Shown here one piece after another: positions 1 through 8,163 of a stretch of 46,228 nt of DNA. The notes under the pieces were generated by a model. The model was given only the letters and a program-made list of their open reading frames with translations, had not been told where the DNA came from and did not search any database. Each line of letters begins with the position of its first letter. The stretch's first letter is position 1. Source of the DNA: Pseudomonadota bacterium. Lineage in GTDB: Bacteria; Pseudomonadota; Alphaproteobacteria; Rhizobiales; Rhizobiaceae. The stretch spans positions 1 to 46,228 of the forward strand of contig JAEWPB010000012.1 of assembly GCA_023399465.1 (NCBI GenBank), read 5' to 3'. Made by a program: the position numbers and the translations under genes.

Positions 1-2
1 GG

Positions 3-743
3 TCAGGCGTGCTCGATCAGGCCGAGCCAGACAGCTTCGGCGACGGCCTGCGTATTGGAGACGACGTTGAGCTTGCGGCGTGCATTGCCCATGAAGAAGC
101 GCACGGTTCGCTCCGAAATGCCGAGAATGGTGGCGATTTCCCAGTAGCTCTTGCCGGCCGCTGACCAGGCGAGCGTTTCCCGCTCGCGCGGCGTCAGCGT
201 CGGTGCCCGCGCAACCATCGTGCCGGCGGCCCGCAGTTCTTCCTCGACGATGGCGGCATGGAAATGGACGGCGAGCGAATGGATCTCGTGTTCGTAACGA
301 CGGCGAAAGTCCCGCCATGCCTCCGGTGTCGCCGCGACGTTGATCGATAGCAGTGCAGCACGGCCGGTGCGCGAGACGAGGGGAAAGGACAGACCCTGGC
401 TGGCAAGCCCGAGTGTCGCCCAGAGCGCAAACAGTGCCGCACTGCTCGGCTCCGACCGGCGGAAGGAAGACCAGTCGAGCGGGCGGAGCGTCGAAAAGAC
501 CGTACGCAGGAGCGGCGTCAGCAAAGACGGGTCCACACCGGCGATCGCCTCCAGTACCGCCGGTTTCAAGGTATGGTGCAGGCTTTGCACCTGAATGCCT
601 GCCGGGTTCAGGCTGATGTCCGCATAGACGATGTTGGCGATGCCATAGGACCGGCGCATCCGTCGGAAAAAATGCCGCGGTTCTACGATGTCTTTACTGT
701 CCAGCCAGTCCAGCAGGTCATGATATCCCTGATGGTCTTTCAT
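3..743 (-). CDS. LuxR-family transcriptional regulator (autoinducer-binding + HTH)
   Basis: This is a 246-residue DNA-binding regulator with the two-part LuxR layout. The N-terminal half resembles an autoinducer-binding domain; the stretch GLSFPLVSRTGRAALLS is typical of that fold. The C-terminal GerE-type helix-turn-helix begins at LTPRERETLAW, about residue 183, and continues through ISERTVRFFMGNARRKL. I chose the ATG at 743; a TTG two codons upstream is also open. No acyl-homoserine-lactone synthase is visible nearby, so it may be a LuxR solo. The aromatic/acidic residues that contact AHL in TraR-like proteins are not obvious, so the ligand is unknown. An imperfect inverted repeat lies just upstream of the start. 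Family assignment is firm; the regulon is unknown. Confidence 0.88.
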   Translation of the reverse strand: MKDHQGYHDLLDWLDSKDIVEPRHFFRRMRRSYGIANIVYADISLNPAGIQVQSLHHTLKPAVLEAIAGVDPSLLTPLLRTVFSTLRPLDWSSFRRSEPSSAALFALWATLGLASQGLSFPLVSRTGRAALLSINVAATPEAWRDFRRRYEHEIHSLAVHFHAAIVEEELRAAGTMVARAPTLTPRERETLAWSAAGKSYWEIATILGISERTVRFFMGNARRKLNVVSNTQAVAEAVWLGLIEHA

Positions 744-750
744 ACGCAAA

Positions 751-770
751 ACCCAACAAAATTAATGGGT
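751..770. promoter_or_regulatory. Imperfect inverted repeat next to the luxR-type start (candidate operator)
   Basis: The 20 bases acccaacaaaattaatgggt form a dyad with 5-bp arms ACCCA/TGGGT. It ends 8 bases before the ATG at 743, where the ribosome-binding site would be. The size resembles lux-type boxes, but the bases do not match a known consensus. Autoregulation is inference only. Confidence 0.25.
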
Positions 771-1137
771 TCAATTTGCGCAGGGCGAGCAATATTGTCC
801 AGTTGTTTCGATGTGTGCACACTATTCATCACAAAAAATTCAAATAAAAAATTGCGTGACCTGACGCAGCCAGGTTCCCGGCGGGTTCGATCTGCAGCGG
901 GGCGGCGATCGAGGCCGCTCACCGGCGACCGCGCCGGAGGACGATGCATCCGGACAAACGATCGCAAGGCGCCGGGACGGAATGCGGGAGGCAACATCAC
1001 GCCTGCGGACCGGGTGGCGGTCGAACCGATCGAGATTGATTCCCGGCGGATTTTGGATCAGTCGGTCCCGGGGCATCAAGGGCGATATGCCGACAAGCCG
1101 GCTTAGCCCCAGTCTCGCAGAAAACATGCTTAAACGA
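771..1137. other. Intergenic region without a convincing gene
   Basis: This stretch lies between the start of the luxR-type gene and the terminator of the malic enzyme gene. The first 80 bases are AT-rich compared with the surroundings and probably hold the luxR promoter. The rest is GC-rich; the open frames that cross it have no family features and run antisense into neighbouring genes. I see no RNA gene here. Confidence 0.5.
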
Positions 1138-1165
1138 AAACAGCGCCGCGAGGGCGGCGCTGTTT
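1138..1165 (-). terminator. Rho-independent terminator of the malic enzyme gene
   Basis: A perfect 12-bp stem (aaacagcgccgc with gcggcgctgttt) encloses a 4-base loop. On the minus strand it is followed by a T-rich run (TTTTCGTTT). It lies 27 bases beyond the malic enzyme stop codon. Confidence 0.85.
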
Positions 1166-1191
1166 CAATTCGGGACACTCGCCAGCGTGGC

Positions 1192-3504
1192 TCAGGCCGG
1201 GTGCGATGCCTCGACGACTGCGAGTGCCGCCATGTTGACGACGCCGCGCGAGGTGACTGAGGGCGACAGGATATGCGCCGGCAGGGCGGCACCGAGCAGG
1301 ATCGGCCCGACATGCAGGCTGTCGGTCATGGTCTTGACCACGCCGAGCGTGATGTTGGCGGCATCCAGGTTCGGGAAGACCAGCAGGTTTGCCTCGCCGC
1401 TCAGCGTGCTGTTCGGCATCACGCGACGGCGCAGTTGCTCGGCGATCGCCGCGTCGCCATGCATTTCGCCGTCGACTTCCAGATCCGGGGCGATGTCGCG
1501 CAGAATCTGCAGGGTGCGCCGCATCTTCCGCGCGCTCTCGGAATCGCGCGATCCGAAATTCGAGTGCGAGACAAGTGCTGCCCGCGGGGTGATGCCGAAG
1601 CGGCGGATCTCCTGCGCGGCCATGACCGTGGTCTCGGCAATCTCTTCGGCCGACGGGCTGTAGGTCACGTAGGTGTCGGTGAAGAAGGTGGCGCCGCGTT
1701 GCGAGATCAGCAGGCTCAGCGCCGAGAAGTCGATGAGACCCTCGCGCTTGCCGATGATCTGGCGGACGTCGCGCAGATGCTTGTCGTAGCGGCCTTCGAG
1801 GCCGCAGATCAGCGCATCGGCTTCGCCACGACGCATGGAGAGCGCGCCGATGACCGTGGTGTTGGTACGCACGATCGTGCGGGCGGCTTCCGGAATGACG
1901 CCGCTACGGCCGACGAGCGACAGGTAGAGTTCGACATATTCGCGGAAGCGCGGATCGTCCTGCGGGTTCACGACCTCGAAGTCGTCGTTCGGGCGAATGC
2001 GCAGGCCGTAACGCTTGAGGCGGGCCTCGATGATGTCGGGGCGTCCGATCAGGATCGGCTTGGCGATATTGTCCTCGATGAGCACCTGGGCGGCACGCAT
2101 CACGCGTTCGTCTTCGCCATCCGAGAAGATGACGCGCTTCTTTTCTGCAGTCTTCGCGTTTGCGAAGATCGGCTTCATCAGGAAGCCGGAGCGGAAGACG
2201 AAGCGGTTCAGCGTATCGAGATAGGCGTCGAAATCGGCGATCGGGCGCTGGGCGACGCCGCTTTCGGCCGCCGCCTTGGCAACCGCCGGGGCGATGCGAA
2301 GGATGAGACGCGGATCGAAGGGCGAGGGGATCAGGTAGTTCGGGCCGAAAACTGGCGTCTCGCCGGTATAGGCGCGCGCGGCGGCCTCGGATGCCTCTTC
2401 ACGGGCAAGCGCGGCGATGGCACGCACCGCCGCCAGCTTCATCTCCTCGTTGATCGTGCTGGCGCCACAGTCGAGTGCGCCGCGGAAGATGTAGGGGAAG
2501 CAGAGGACATTGTTGACCTGGTTCGGGAAGTCCGAGCGGCCGGTGCAGATCATCGCGTCCGGACGTTCGGCGCGGGCGAGATCGGGGAGGATTTCCGGCG
2601 TCGGATTGGCAAGCGCAAGGATCAACGGCTTGTCTGCCATCTGCCGTAGCAGTTCCGGCTTCAGCACGCCGGCGGCCGACAGGCCGAGGAATACGTCGGC
2701 GCCGCCGATGCTCTCCTCGAGCTTGCGCTTGGACGACGGCTGCGCATAGACGGCCTTCCATTCATCCATCAGTTCGACGCGGCCCTCGTAGACCAGGCCC
2801 TCTAGGTCGTGGACCCATATGTTCTCGCGCTTGGCACCGAGCGTCACCAGCAGGTTGAGGCAGGCGAGCGCGGCGGCACCGGCGCCGGAGGCGACGATCT
2901 TGGCTTCGCCGATCGCCTTGCCGGCGAGTTCGAGGCCGTTGAGCACTGCGGCGGCGACGATGATGGCGGTGCCGTGCTGGTCGTCATGGAAGACCGGGAT
3001 GTTCATCTTCTCGCGCAGCCGGCGCTCGACCTCGAAGCATTCCGGCGCCTTGATGTCCTCGAGATTGATGCCGCCGAAGGTCGGCTCCAGTGCGGAAATG
3101 GTGCCGACCATGTCCTCGACGCCAGGTGCGTCGATCTCGATGTCGAAGACGTCGATGCCGGCGAACTTCTTGAACAGGACGGCCTTGCCCTCCATCACCG
3201 GCTTCGAAGCCAGCGGCCCGATATTGCCGAGCCCGAGCACGGCGGTGCCGTTCGAGATCACCGCGACGAGGTTGGCGCGGGCGGTGTAGTCGGCGGCGGT
3301 TTCCGGATTGTCGCGGATCGCCAGGCATGGCGCGGCAACGCCGGGCGAATAGGCAAGCGCGAGGTCGCGCTGGTTGCCGAGGGGTTTGGTGGCCTGAATT
3401 TCCAGTTTGCCCGGGCGGGGGTAGCGGTGAAAGAAAAGGGCCTGTTCGTCAAGTTCGCCGCTGGCAGGAACGTTCTGGGCCTTTGCTTTCTCAGGGGTAG
3501 TCAT
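1192..3504 (-). CDS. maeB: NADP-dependent malic enzyme with C-terminal phosphotransacetylase-like domain
   Basis: The 770-residue protein decarboxylates L-malate oxidatively to pyruvate, giving NADPH, in the cytoplasm. The malic enzyme domain covers about residues 25-430: RYPRPGKLEIQATKPL at the N-terminus, then the NAD(P)-binding part with VASGAGAAALACLNLL. From about residue 445 (FSDGEDERVMRAAQVL) to the end the protein resembles phosphotransacetylase. That extra half is typical of the chimeric malic enzymes of rhizobia (Dme/Tme) and generally regulates rather than transfers acetyl groups. Length matches the family. In rhizobia one paralogue uses NAD (Dme) and one NADP (Tme); I favour the NADP form on overall resemblance but cannot prove it. 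The gene is transcribed alone and ends at a strong terminator. Confidence 0.93.
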   Translation of the reverse strand: MTTPEKAKAQNVPASGELDEQALFFHRYPRPGKLEIQATKPLGNQRDLALAYSPGVAAPCLAIRDNPETAADYTARANLVAVISNGTAVLGLGNIGPLASKPVMEGKAVLFKKFAGIDVFDIEIDAPGVEDMVGTISALEPTFGGINLEDIKAPECFEVERRLREKMNIPVFHDDQHGTAIIVAAAVLNGLELAGKAIGEAKIVASGAGAAALACLNLLVTLGAKRENIWVHDLEGLVYEGRVELMDEWKAVYAQPSSKRKLEESIGGADVFLGLSAAGVLKPELLRQMADKPLILALANPTPEILPDLARAERPDAMICTGRSDFPNQVNNVLCFPYIFRGALDCGASTINEEMKLAAVRAIAALAREEASEAAARAYTGETPVFGPNYLIPSPFDPRLILRIAPAVAKAAAESGVAQRPIADFDAYLDTLNRFVFRSGFLMKPIFANAKTAEKKRVIFSDGEDERVMRAAQVLIEDNIAKPILIGRPDIIEARLKRYGLRIRPNDDFEVVNPQDDPRFREYVELYLSLVGRSGVIPEAARTIVRTNTTVIGALSMRRGEADALICGLEGRYDKHLRDVRQIIGKREGLIDFSALSLLISQRGATFFTDTYVTYSPSAEEIAETTVMAAQEIRRFGITPRAALVSHSNFGSRDSESARKMRRTLQILRDIAPDLEVDGEMHGDAAIAEQLRRRVMPNSTLSGEANLLVFPNLDAANITLGVVKTMTDSLHVGPILLGAALPAHILSPSVTSRGVVNMAALAVVEASHPA

Positions 3505-3731
3505 GAACCCGTATCTCCGATCGACATCATGTTCTTCTATAATGAGTCACTGCATATATCAGAGCCTCCGGGAGTGCAGTAGGCATTTCCTGCGAAAAGC
3601 TATTTTGTCGGGACGGGCATAGGCGCCAGCTGCCGCTTGCGCGAAACCGGGCGCCCCGGGGCCTGTTCCACCGCCGTTGTCATGTTCCTGATACACGAGT
3701 CTGGTTTTGGGGTGGTCCGGGATAACGCACC

Positions 3732-4565
3732 ATGACGGAGCAGGCGAACGGCATGACGGATACGAGGCGCTTCAGAACCCTGTTCATTTCCGATGTCCAC
3801 CTGGGGTCGAAAGCGGCTAAGGTGGATTTCCTGCTCGACTTCCTGCGCCATCACGAAGCAGAGACGATCGTGCTCGTCGGTGACATCATCGATGGCTGGA
3901 GGCTGAAGCGCAACTGGTTCTGGCCGCAGGACTGCAACGACGTGGTCCAGAAGCTGCTGCGCAAGGCGCGCAAGGGCACGCGGATCATCTATATTCCCGG
4001 CAATCACGACGAGTTCCTGCGGGATTTTCCGGGGACGCACTTTGGCGGCATCGAGGTCGCCGAGCGGATCATTCACGAAGCGGCCGACGGCCGGACGTAC
4101 CTCGTGCTGCACGGCGACGAGTTCGATGTCGTCGTCCGCAATGCACGTATCCTCGCCTATCTCGGTGACTGGGCCTATGACATGGCGATCGTGATCAATA
4201 TCGCACTCGCGGCGATCCGTCGCCGCCTGGGTTTTCCCTACTGGTCGTTTTCGGCCTGGGCCAAGCTGCAGGTCAAGCATGCCGTCAATTTCATCGGCGA
4301 ATTCCAGCGGGTCGTCGCCGAAGAGGCGCGCCGCAACCATGTCGACGGGGTCATCTGCGGCCATATCCATCATGCGGTGATCGAAGACATCGACGGCATC
4401 AGCTACATCAATACCGGGGACTGGGTGGAAAGCTGCACGGCGATTGCCGAGCATGACGACGGCCGTTTCGAACTGATCACCTGGCGCAGCCTCAAGGGGG
4501 CGCCCGCGGAAGCCGTGCCGGTCGTGGCGAGCAGGCAGAAGGTCCTCGATCCGCAGGCTGCGTGA
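3732..4565 (+). CDS. UDP-2,3-diacylglucosamine pyrophosphatase-like metallophosphoesterase (LpxH-like)
   Basis: The 277-residue calcineurin-like phosphoesterase shows all the metal-binding blocks in order: SDVHLG (near residue 20), GDIIDGW (near 51), GNHDEF (near 91), LHGDEFD (near 130) and CGHIHH (near 217). The layout matches LpxH-family enzymes, which cleave UDP-2,3-diacylglucosamine to lipid X at the inner membrane. Rhizobia generally carry LpxI for that step within the lpxA-lpxB region, so the substrate here may differ. Two starts are possible: ATG 3732, and ATG 3753, which is better spaced from a GGAGCAGG motif. A likely terminator follows at 4593-4619. Family assignment is secure; the exact substrate is not. 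Confidence 0.88.
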   Translation: MTEQANGMTDTRRFRTLFISDVHLGSKAAKVDFLLDFLRHHEAETIVLVGDIIDGWRLKRNWFWPQDCNDVVQKLLRKARKGTRIIYIPGNHDEFLRDFPGTHFGGIEVAERIIHEAADGRTYLVLHGDEFDVVVRNARILAYLGDWAYDMAIVINIALAAIRRRLGFPYWSFSAWAKLQVKHAVNFIGEFQRVVAEEARRNHVDGVICGHIHHAVIEDIDGISYINTGDWVESCTAIAEHDDGRFELITWRSLKGAPAEAVPVVASRQKVLDPQAA

Positions 4566-4592
4566 ATGCCCGCCCAGTGGATGTAACGTGAC

Positions 4593-4619
4593 AATCGCGA
4601 CCGTCGCTGGTGCGATTTT
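4593..4619 (+). terminator. Probable rho-independent terminator after the LpxH-like gene
   Basis: The arms aatcgc/gcgatt plus an inner acc/ggt pair (one bulged base) surround a 6-base loop and are followed by TTTT. The site is 28 bases past the stop codon. Confidence 0.5.
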
Positions 4620-4694
4620 CCCCGTCTGTTTTAGCGATAGGCGCGTCAGGGGCGCTGTGCTAGGAAGGCTGGTATTCTCCTTCCTGGTTCAGAC

Positions 4695-5930
4695 ATGATT
4701 CCCGCAAATCTGCCGTCAGCGAGCGCAACCGCGCCCCGCTGGTTCCCCCAGCGTAGTGCGCTGGTTTTCAGCGCGCCGATGATCGTCAACGGCGTTGCAA
4801 TGCCGTTTTTTCCGATCTGGCTCGCGACGTTGAACCTCAGCGATGCTGAAATCGGCATCATTCTGGCCGTGCCGATGATCGTGCGCATCATCGCCGCCCC
4901 GCTGGTTTCAATGATTACGGACCGGCTGAAGGAGCGCACCGTCGTGCTGCTCTGGTCGGGCGGACTGTCGCTGCTCACGGCCCTCGCGCTGTTCGTCAGC
5001 AACGGTTTCTGGCCGGTGCTTCTCGTCTATGCGCTGCAGGGGGTGACATACGCGCCTTACGTGCCGGTCGCCGAGGCGATCCTGGTGACGGGGGTGCGCC
5101 GCTGGGGCTACGACTATGGCCGCATGCGGCTCTGGGGGTCGCTTGCCTTCATCCTTGCGACGCTGGTCGGCGGTTATCTGATCGGGCTGTGGGGCGGTGC
5201 CGTGGTGCTGCCGTCCATGGTCTTCGGCTTCATCCTGACGATCGTCATGGGCCTTCTGGCGCCGCGGGTCGGCCAGCCGCAGGCTTCCGCTTCACCGGTT
5301 GCCGCTGCCGGGTCGCAACCGCCGGAGCGGCAGGGGAGCGCCCTGCGACGCGCGGATCTGCATCTGGTGATGATCGGTTGCTCGCTGGTGCAGGCAAGTC
5401 ATGCCATGCTTTACGCCTTCTCGTCGATCTACTGGGAGGGGCTCGGTCTTTCCGGAACCCAGGTCGGCATTCTCTGGAGTGCCGGGGTCCTGGCGGAAGT
5501 GGTGGCGTTCTACTTCTCGCGGCCGCTGGCGCGCCTCTTCAGCCCGTGGATGCTGATCGGCATCGGCTGCACGGTTGCGATCGGGCGGTGGATCCTGTTC
5601 CCGCTGGCGAGCGACTTCACCGGCTTCTTGCTGCTGCAATGCCTGCACGCCTTCACCTTCGCCTTCTGCCACATGGGCATCCAGCGCCTGATCGTGCGTA
5701 CTGTCAGGGAGGATCAGGAGGCTTCCGCGCAGGGAGCGTATTTCTCCTATAACGGCCTGTTTCTGGCCCTGTCGACCTTCGCTTCCGGTTTCATCTACAC
5801 CGGGCTCGGGGTCTCCGGCTATTATCTGATGTCGGTGACGGCCGCGATCGCGCTGGTGTCGGTTCTCGCGGCCTTCCATCTTCAGCCCCAGAGCGCATTC
5901 TCCGGCGGGAAGACGAGCGAGTCGCGGTAG
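4695..5930 (+). CDS. MFS transporter (HcaT / 3-phenylpropionate-like subfamily)
   Basis: The 411-residue inner-membrane protein has about 12 hydrophobic segments in two six-helix halves, with a hydrophilic loop at about residues 190-215. The N-terminal block PMIVNGVAMPFFPIWLA and the pattern of short loops match the PF12832 'MFS_1-like' subfamily, which includes 3-phenylpropionate transporter HcaT; the real substrate is unknown. The ATG at 4695 lacks a clear Shine-Dalgarno, and a 7-bp hairpin (4662-4685) sits just upstream. Its 3' end overlaps the convergent epimerase gene by 49 bases, so the two mRNAs are complementary at their ends. A role in peptide or amino-acid uptake alongside the epimerase is inference only. 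Confidence 0.85.
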   Translation: MIPANLPSASATAPRWFPQRSALVFSAPMIVNGVAMPFFPIWLATLNLSDAEIGIILAVPMIVRIIAAPLVSMITDRLKERTVVLLWSGGLSLLTALALFVSNGFWPVLLVYALQGVTYAPYVPVAEAILVTGVRRWGYDYGRMRLWGSLAFILATLVGGYLIGLWGGAVVLPSMVFGFILTIVMGLLAPRVGQPQASASPVAAAGSQPPERQGSALRRADLHLVMIGCSLVQASHAMLYAFSSIYWEGLGLSGTQVGILWSAGVLAEVVAFYFSRPLARLFSPWMLIGIGCTVAIGRWILFPLASDFTGFLLLQCLHAFTFAFCHMGIQRLIVRTVREDQEASAQGAYFSYNGLFLALSTFASGFIYTGLGVSGYYLMSVTAAIALVSVLAAFHLQPQSAFSGGKTSESR

Positions 5931-6865
5931 ACGAGACCGGGCTCGCGGTCGCGGGCAAGCAGCAGGGGACCGTCGAGGTCGACGAAATCCACCCCTTGCG
6001 CCAGAAGCACGGCGGGCGCCATGGCGAGCGAGCTGCCGACCATGCAGCCGACCATGATGCCAAAGCCGAGGCGTTGCGCTTCGGTCTTCACCAGCAGTGC
6101 TTCCGTCAGGCCGCCGGTCTTGTCGAGCTTGATGTTGATCGCGTCGTAGCGGTCGCGCAGCGCCGCCAGGCCCTGGCGGTCATGAACGCTCTCGTCGGCG
6201 CAGATCGCGACTTTCCGGTCGATGCTGGCGAGGATCGCATCCTTGCCGGCCGGGAGCGGCTGTTCGATCAGGTCGATGCCGGCTTCGGCCGCAGCCTCGA
6301 GGTGGCGGACGATGGTCTCGTCGCTCCAGCCCTCGTTTGCATCGAGGATGATCCTGCTTTCAGGCGCACCGGCGCGCACGGCGCGAATGCGGCTGATATC
6401 GTCACCGGTGCCGACCTTGACCTTCAGGAGGTCGCGATGGGCATAGGTGGCGGCCTGGGCCTTCATCGTTTCCGGTTCGCCGAGCGAGATGGTGTAAGCG
6501 GTGGTCAGCGGCTGCGGATCGGGTGTGCCGATCCGGGCGGCGACAGGGATCCCCGAGACCTTGGCTTCGAGATCCCAGAGAGCGCAGTCGATGGCATTAC
6601 GCGCCGCACCCGGCTTCATCGCCGTCAGCAGTTCGTCGCGCGACAGTCCCGAAACAATGGCCGCCGACATGGCCTCGATCTCGGCGATCACGCTTTCCAG
6701 CGTTTCGCCATAGCGCTTGTAGGGAACGCACTCGCCATGGCCGCGATGGGCGCCTTCGCCGATCACGCAGGTCACGACATCCGCCTGCGTCTTGCTGCCG
6801 CGCGAGATCGTGAACGAACCGGCGATCGGAAAGGCGGTCGTTGTTGTTTCGATGTAACGCGACAT
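5882..6865 (-). CDS. Dipeptide epimerase (L-Ala-D/L-Glu epimerase type, enolase superfamily; DgcA-like)
   Basis: The 327-residue cytoplasmic enzyme belongs to the muconate-lactonizing/enolase superfamily. Visible blocks in order are the catalytic lysine motif LLKVKVG, the metal ligands in LDANEGWS, IEQPLP and CADESVHD, then the second catalytic lysine in INIKLDKTGG. These match Ala-Glu epimerases, used in peptidoglycan peptide recycling, and the rhizobial proteins annotated as N-acetyl-D-Glu racemase DgcA. The usual partner dgcN is not adjacent. I placed the start at ATG 6865 because AGGAAAG at 6874-6880 is well spaced from it; a GTG at 6874 is too close to that site. The 3' end overlaps the convergent MFS gene. 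Confidence 0.87.
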   Translation of the reverse strand: MSRYIETTTTAFPIAGSFTISRGSKTQADVVTCVIGEGAHRGHGECVPYKRYGETLESVIAEIEAMSAAIVSGLSRDELLTAMKPGAARNAIDCALWDLEAKVSGIPVAARIGTPDPQPLTTAYTISLGEPETMKAQAATYAHRDLLKVKVGTGDDISRIRAVRAGAPESRIILDANEGWSDETIVRHLEAAAEAGIDLIEQPLPAGKDAILASIDRKVAICADESVHDRQGLAALRDRYDAINIKLDKTGGLTEALLVKTEAQRLGFGIMVGCMVGSSLAMAPAVLLAQGVDFVDLDGPLLLARDREPGLVYRDSLVFPPENALWG

Positions 6866-6995
6866 GGCTTTCACTTTCCTGATGCATAGAATTTCCGTGG
6901 CGGATGGCTATATTGCAGGCCCCGTCGGTGGCACAACAGTCTTTGAATGTCGTGAGTCGGTGATGTTGTCCTAACCCCTGAAAGTTGCAAGCGAA

Positions 6996-8150
6996 TTGAG
7001 GTCTGACGAAAATCATCCCGCAAATGCCGAGGCCGAGCCGCTCCCGGGCGGCGCCGGCACGCGCTACCGGCTGACCGGTGACTGGCGCAGCACCGGCATT
7101 GGCGGCGTGCTGTCGCAACTGGGCGCGCTTTCGCAGCGCCAGGCAAGCGGCCCGCTTGAGCTCGATCTGTCGGGTATCAGCCACATCGATACGGCGGGCG
7201 CCTGGCTGATCCGGCGATTGATGACCCGCGCCGCCGACAGGGGCGAAGCGGTAAGCCTCACCGGATCGAACCCGAGGGTCGACGAACTGGTGCGCACGAT
7301 GCCCGAGCGGCTCGAACAGCCGCAGGGGGACGACAAGCCCAAGGGAACGCTGTTCGAGCGGCTCTTCACGCCGATCGGCGGGCTGGCCTACAGGACGTGG
7401 CGCGACCTGGTTTCGGCGATGTTCATCCTCGGCTCGGCGGTCAGCGGCGCGCAGATGAAGCTCGGCCGCGGCAGCGGGGTCTCGCCGGCCTCGATCGTCA
7501 ACCAGATGGATCACATGGGCGTGCGCGCCGTGCCGATCATCGTGCTGATGTCATTCCTGATCGGTGCGATCATCGCCCAGCAGGGCGCGTTCCAGCTGCG
7601 CTATTTCGGTGCCGAAATCTTCGTCGTCGACCTGGTCGGGATCCTGCAGTTGCGCGAGATCGGCGTGCTGCTGACGGCGATCATGATCGCCGGGCGCTCC
7701 GGCAGCGCGATTACCGCAGAGCTCGGATCGATGAAGATGCGCGAGGAAATCGACGCGCTGACGGTCATGGGGCTCAATCCCGTCGGGGTGCTGATCTTCC
7801 CGCGGCTGGTGGCGCTGACCATCGTCCTGCCGCTTTTGACGATCATCGCCAATTTCGCGGCACTGACCGGGGCGGCGATCGTCGCGTATACATATTCGGG
7901 CATCACCTTCGAGGTGTTCCTGTCGCGGCTGCACGAGGCGGTCGACATGTCGACAGTGATCTCGGGCATGATCAAGACGCCGTTCATGGCGCTGATCATC
8001 GGCATCGTCGCGGCGGTGGAAGGCATGAAGGTCGGCGGCAGCGCGGAATCGCTTGGCCGGCAGGTGACTTCGTCGGTGGTCAAGGCGATCTTCGTGGTCA
8101 TCCTTGTCGACGGCCTCTTCGCCATGTTCTATGCGGCTATTGATTTCTAA
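6996..8150 (+). CDS. MlaE-family ABC permease with fused N-terminal STAS domain
   Basis: The 384-residue protein is the permease of a Mce/Mla lipid transporter. Residues about 22-105 form a STAS-like domain (LELDLSGISHIDTAGAW), the equivalent of MlaB fused to the permease. Residues about 130-384 are the MlaE domain, with several membrane segments and conserved blocks such as AIMIAGRSGSAITAELG and GLNPVGVLIFPRLVA. The likely start is TTG 6996, preceded by an in-frame stop at 6972-6974; the ribosome-binding site is weak. It is the first gene of an operon with the ATPase, the MCE protein and a lipoprotein, and probably shares its promoter region with the divergent epimerase gene. Family assignment is strong; transport direction and lipid are unknown. 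Confidence 0.92.
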   Translation: MRSDENHPANAEAEPLPGGAGTRYRLTGDWRSTGIGGVLSQLGALSQRQASGPLELDLSGISHIDTAGAWLIRRLMTRAADRGEAVSLTGSNPRVDELVRTMPERLEQPQGDDKPKGTLFERLFTPIGGLAYRTWRDLVSAMFILGSAVSGAQMKLGRGSGVSPASIVNQMDHMGVRAVPIIVLMSFLIGAIIAQQGAFQLRYFGAEIFVVDLVGILQLREIGVLLTAIMIAGRSGSAITAELGSMKMREEIDALTVMGLNPVGVLIFPRLVALTIVLPLLTIIANFAALTGAAIVAYTYSGITFEVFLSRLHEAVDMSTVISGMIKTPFMALIIGIVAAVEGMKVGGSAESLGRQVTSSVVKAIFVVILVDGLFAMFYAAIDF

Positions 8151-8163
8151 AGGGTTGGTTTCG

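Noticed and set aside
1273..2649. Long plus-strand frame inside the malic enzyme gene
   Set aside because: Antisense shadow of a clearly conserved enzyme; Arg/Asp/Gly-rich translation with no family features.
3600..4454. Minus-strand frame over the LpxH-like gene
   Set aside because: The opposite strand carries all metallophosphoesterase motifs in order; this frame has none.
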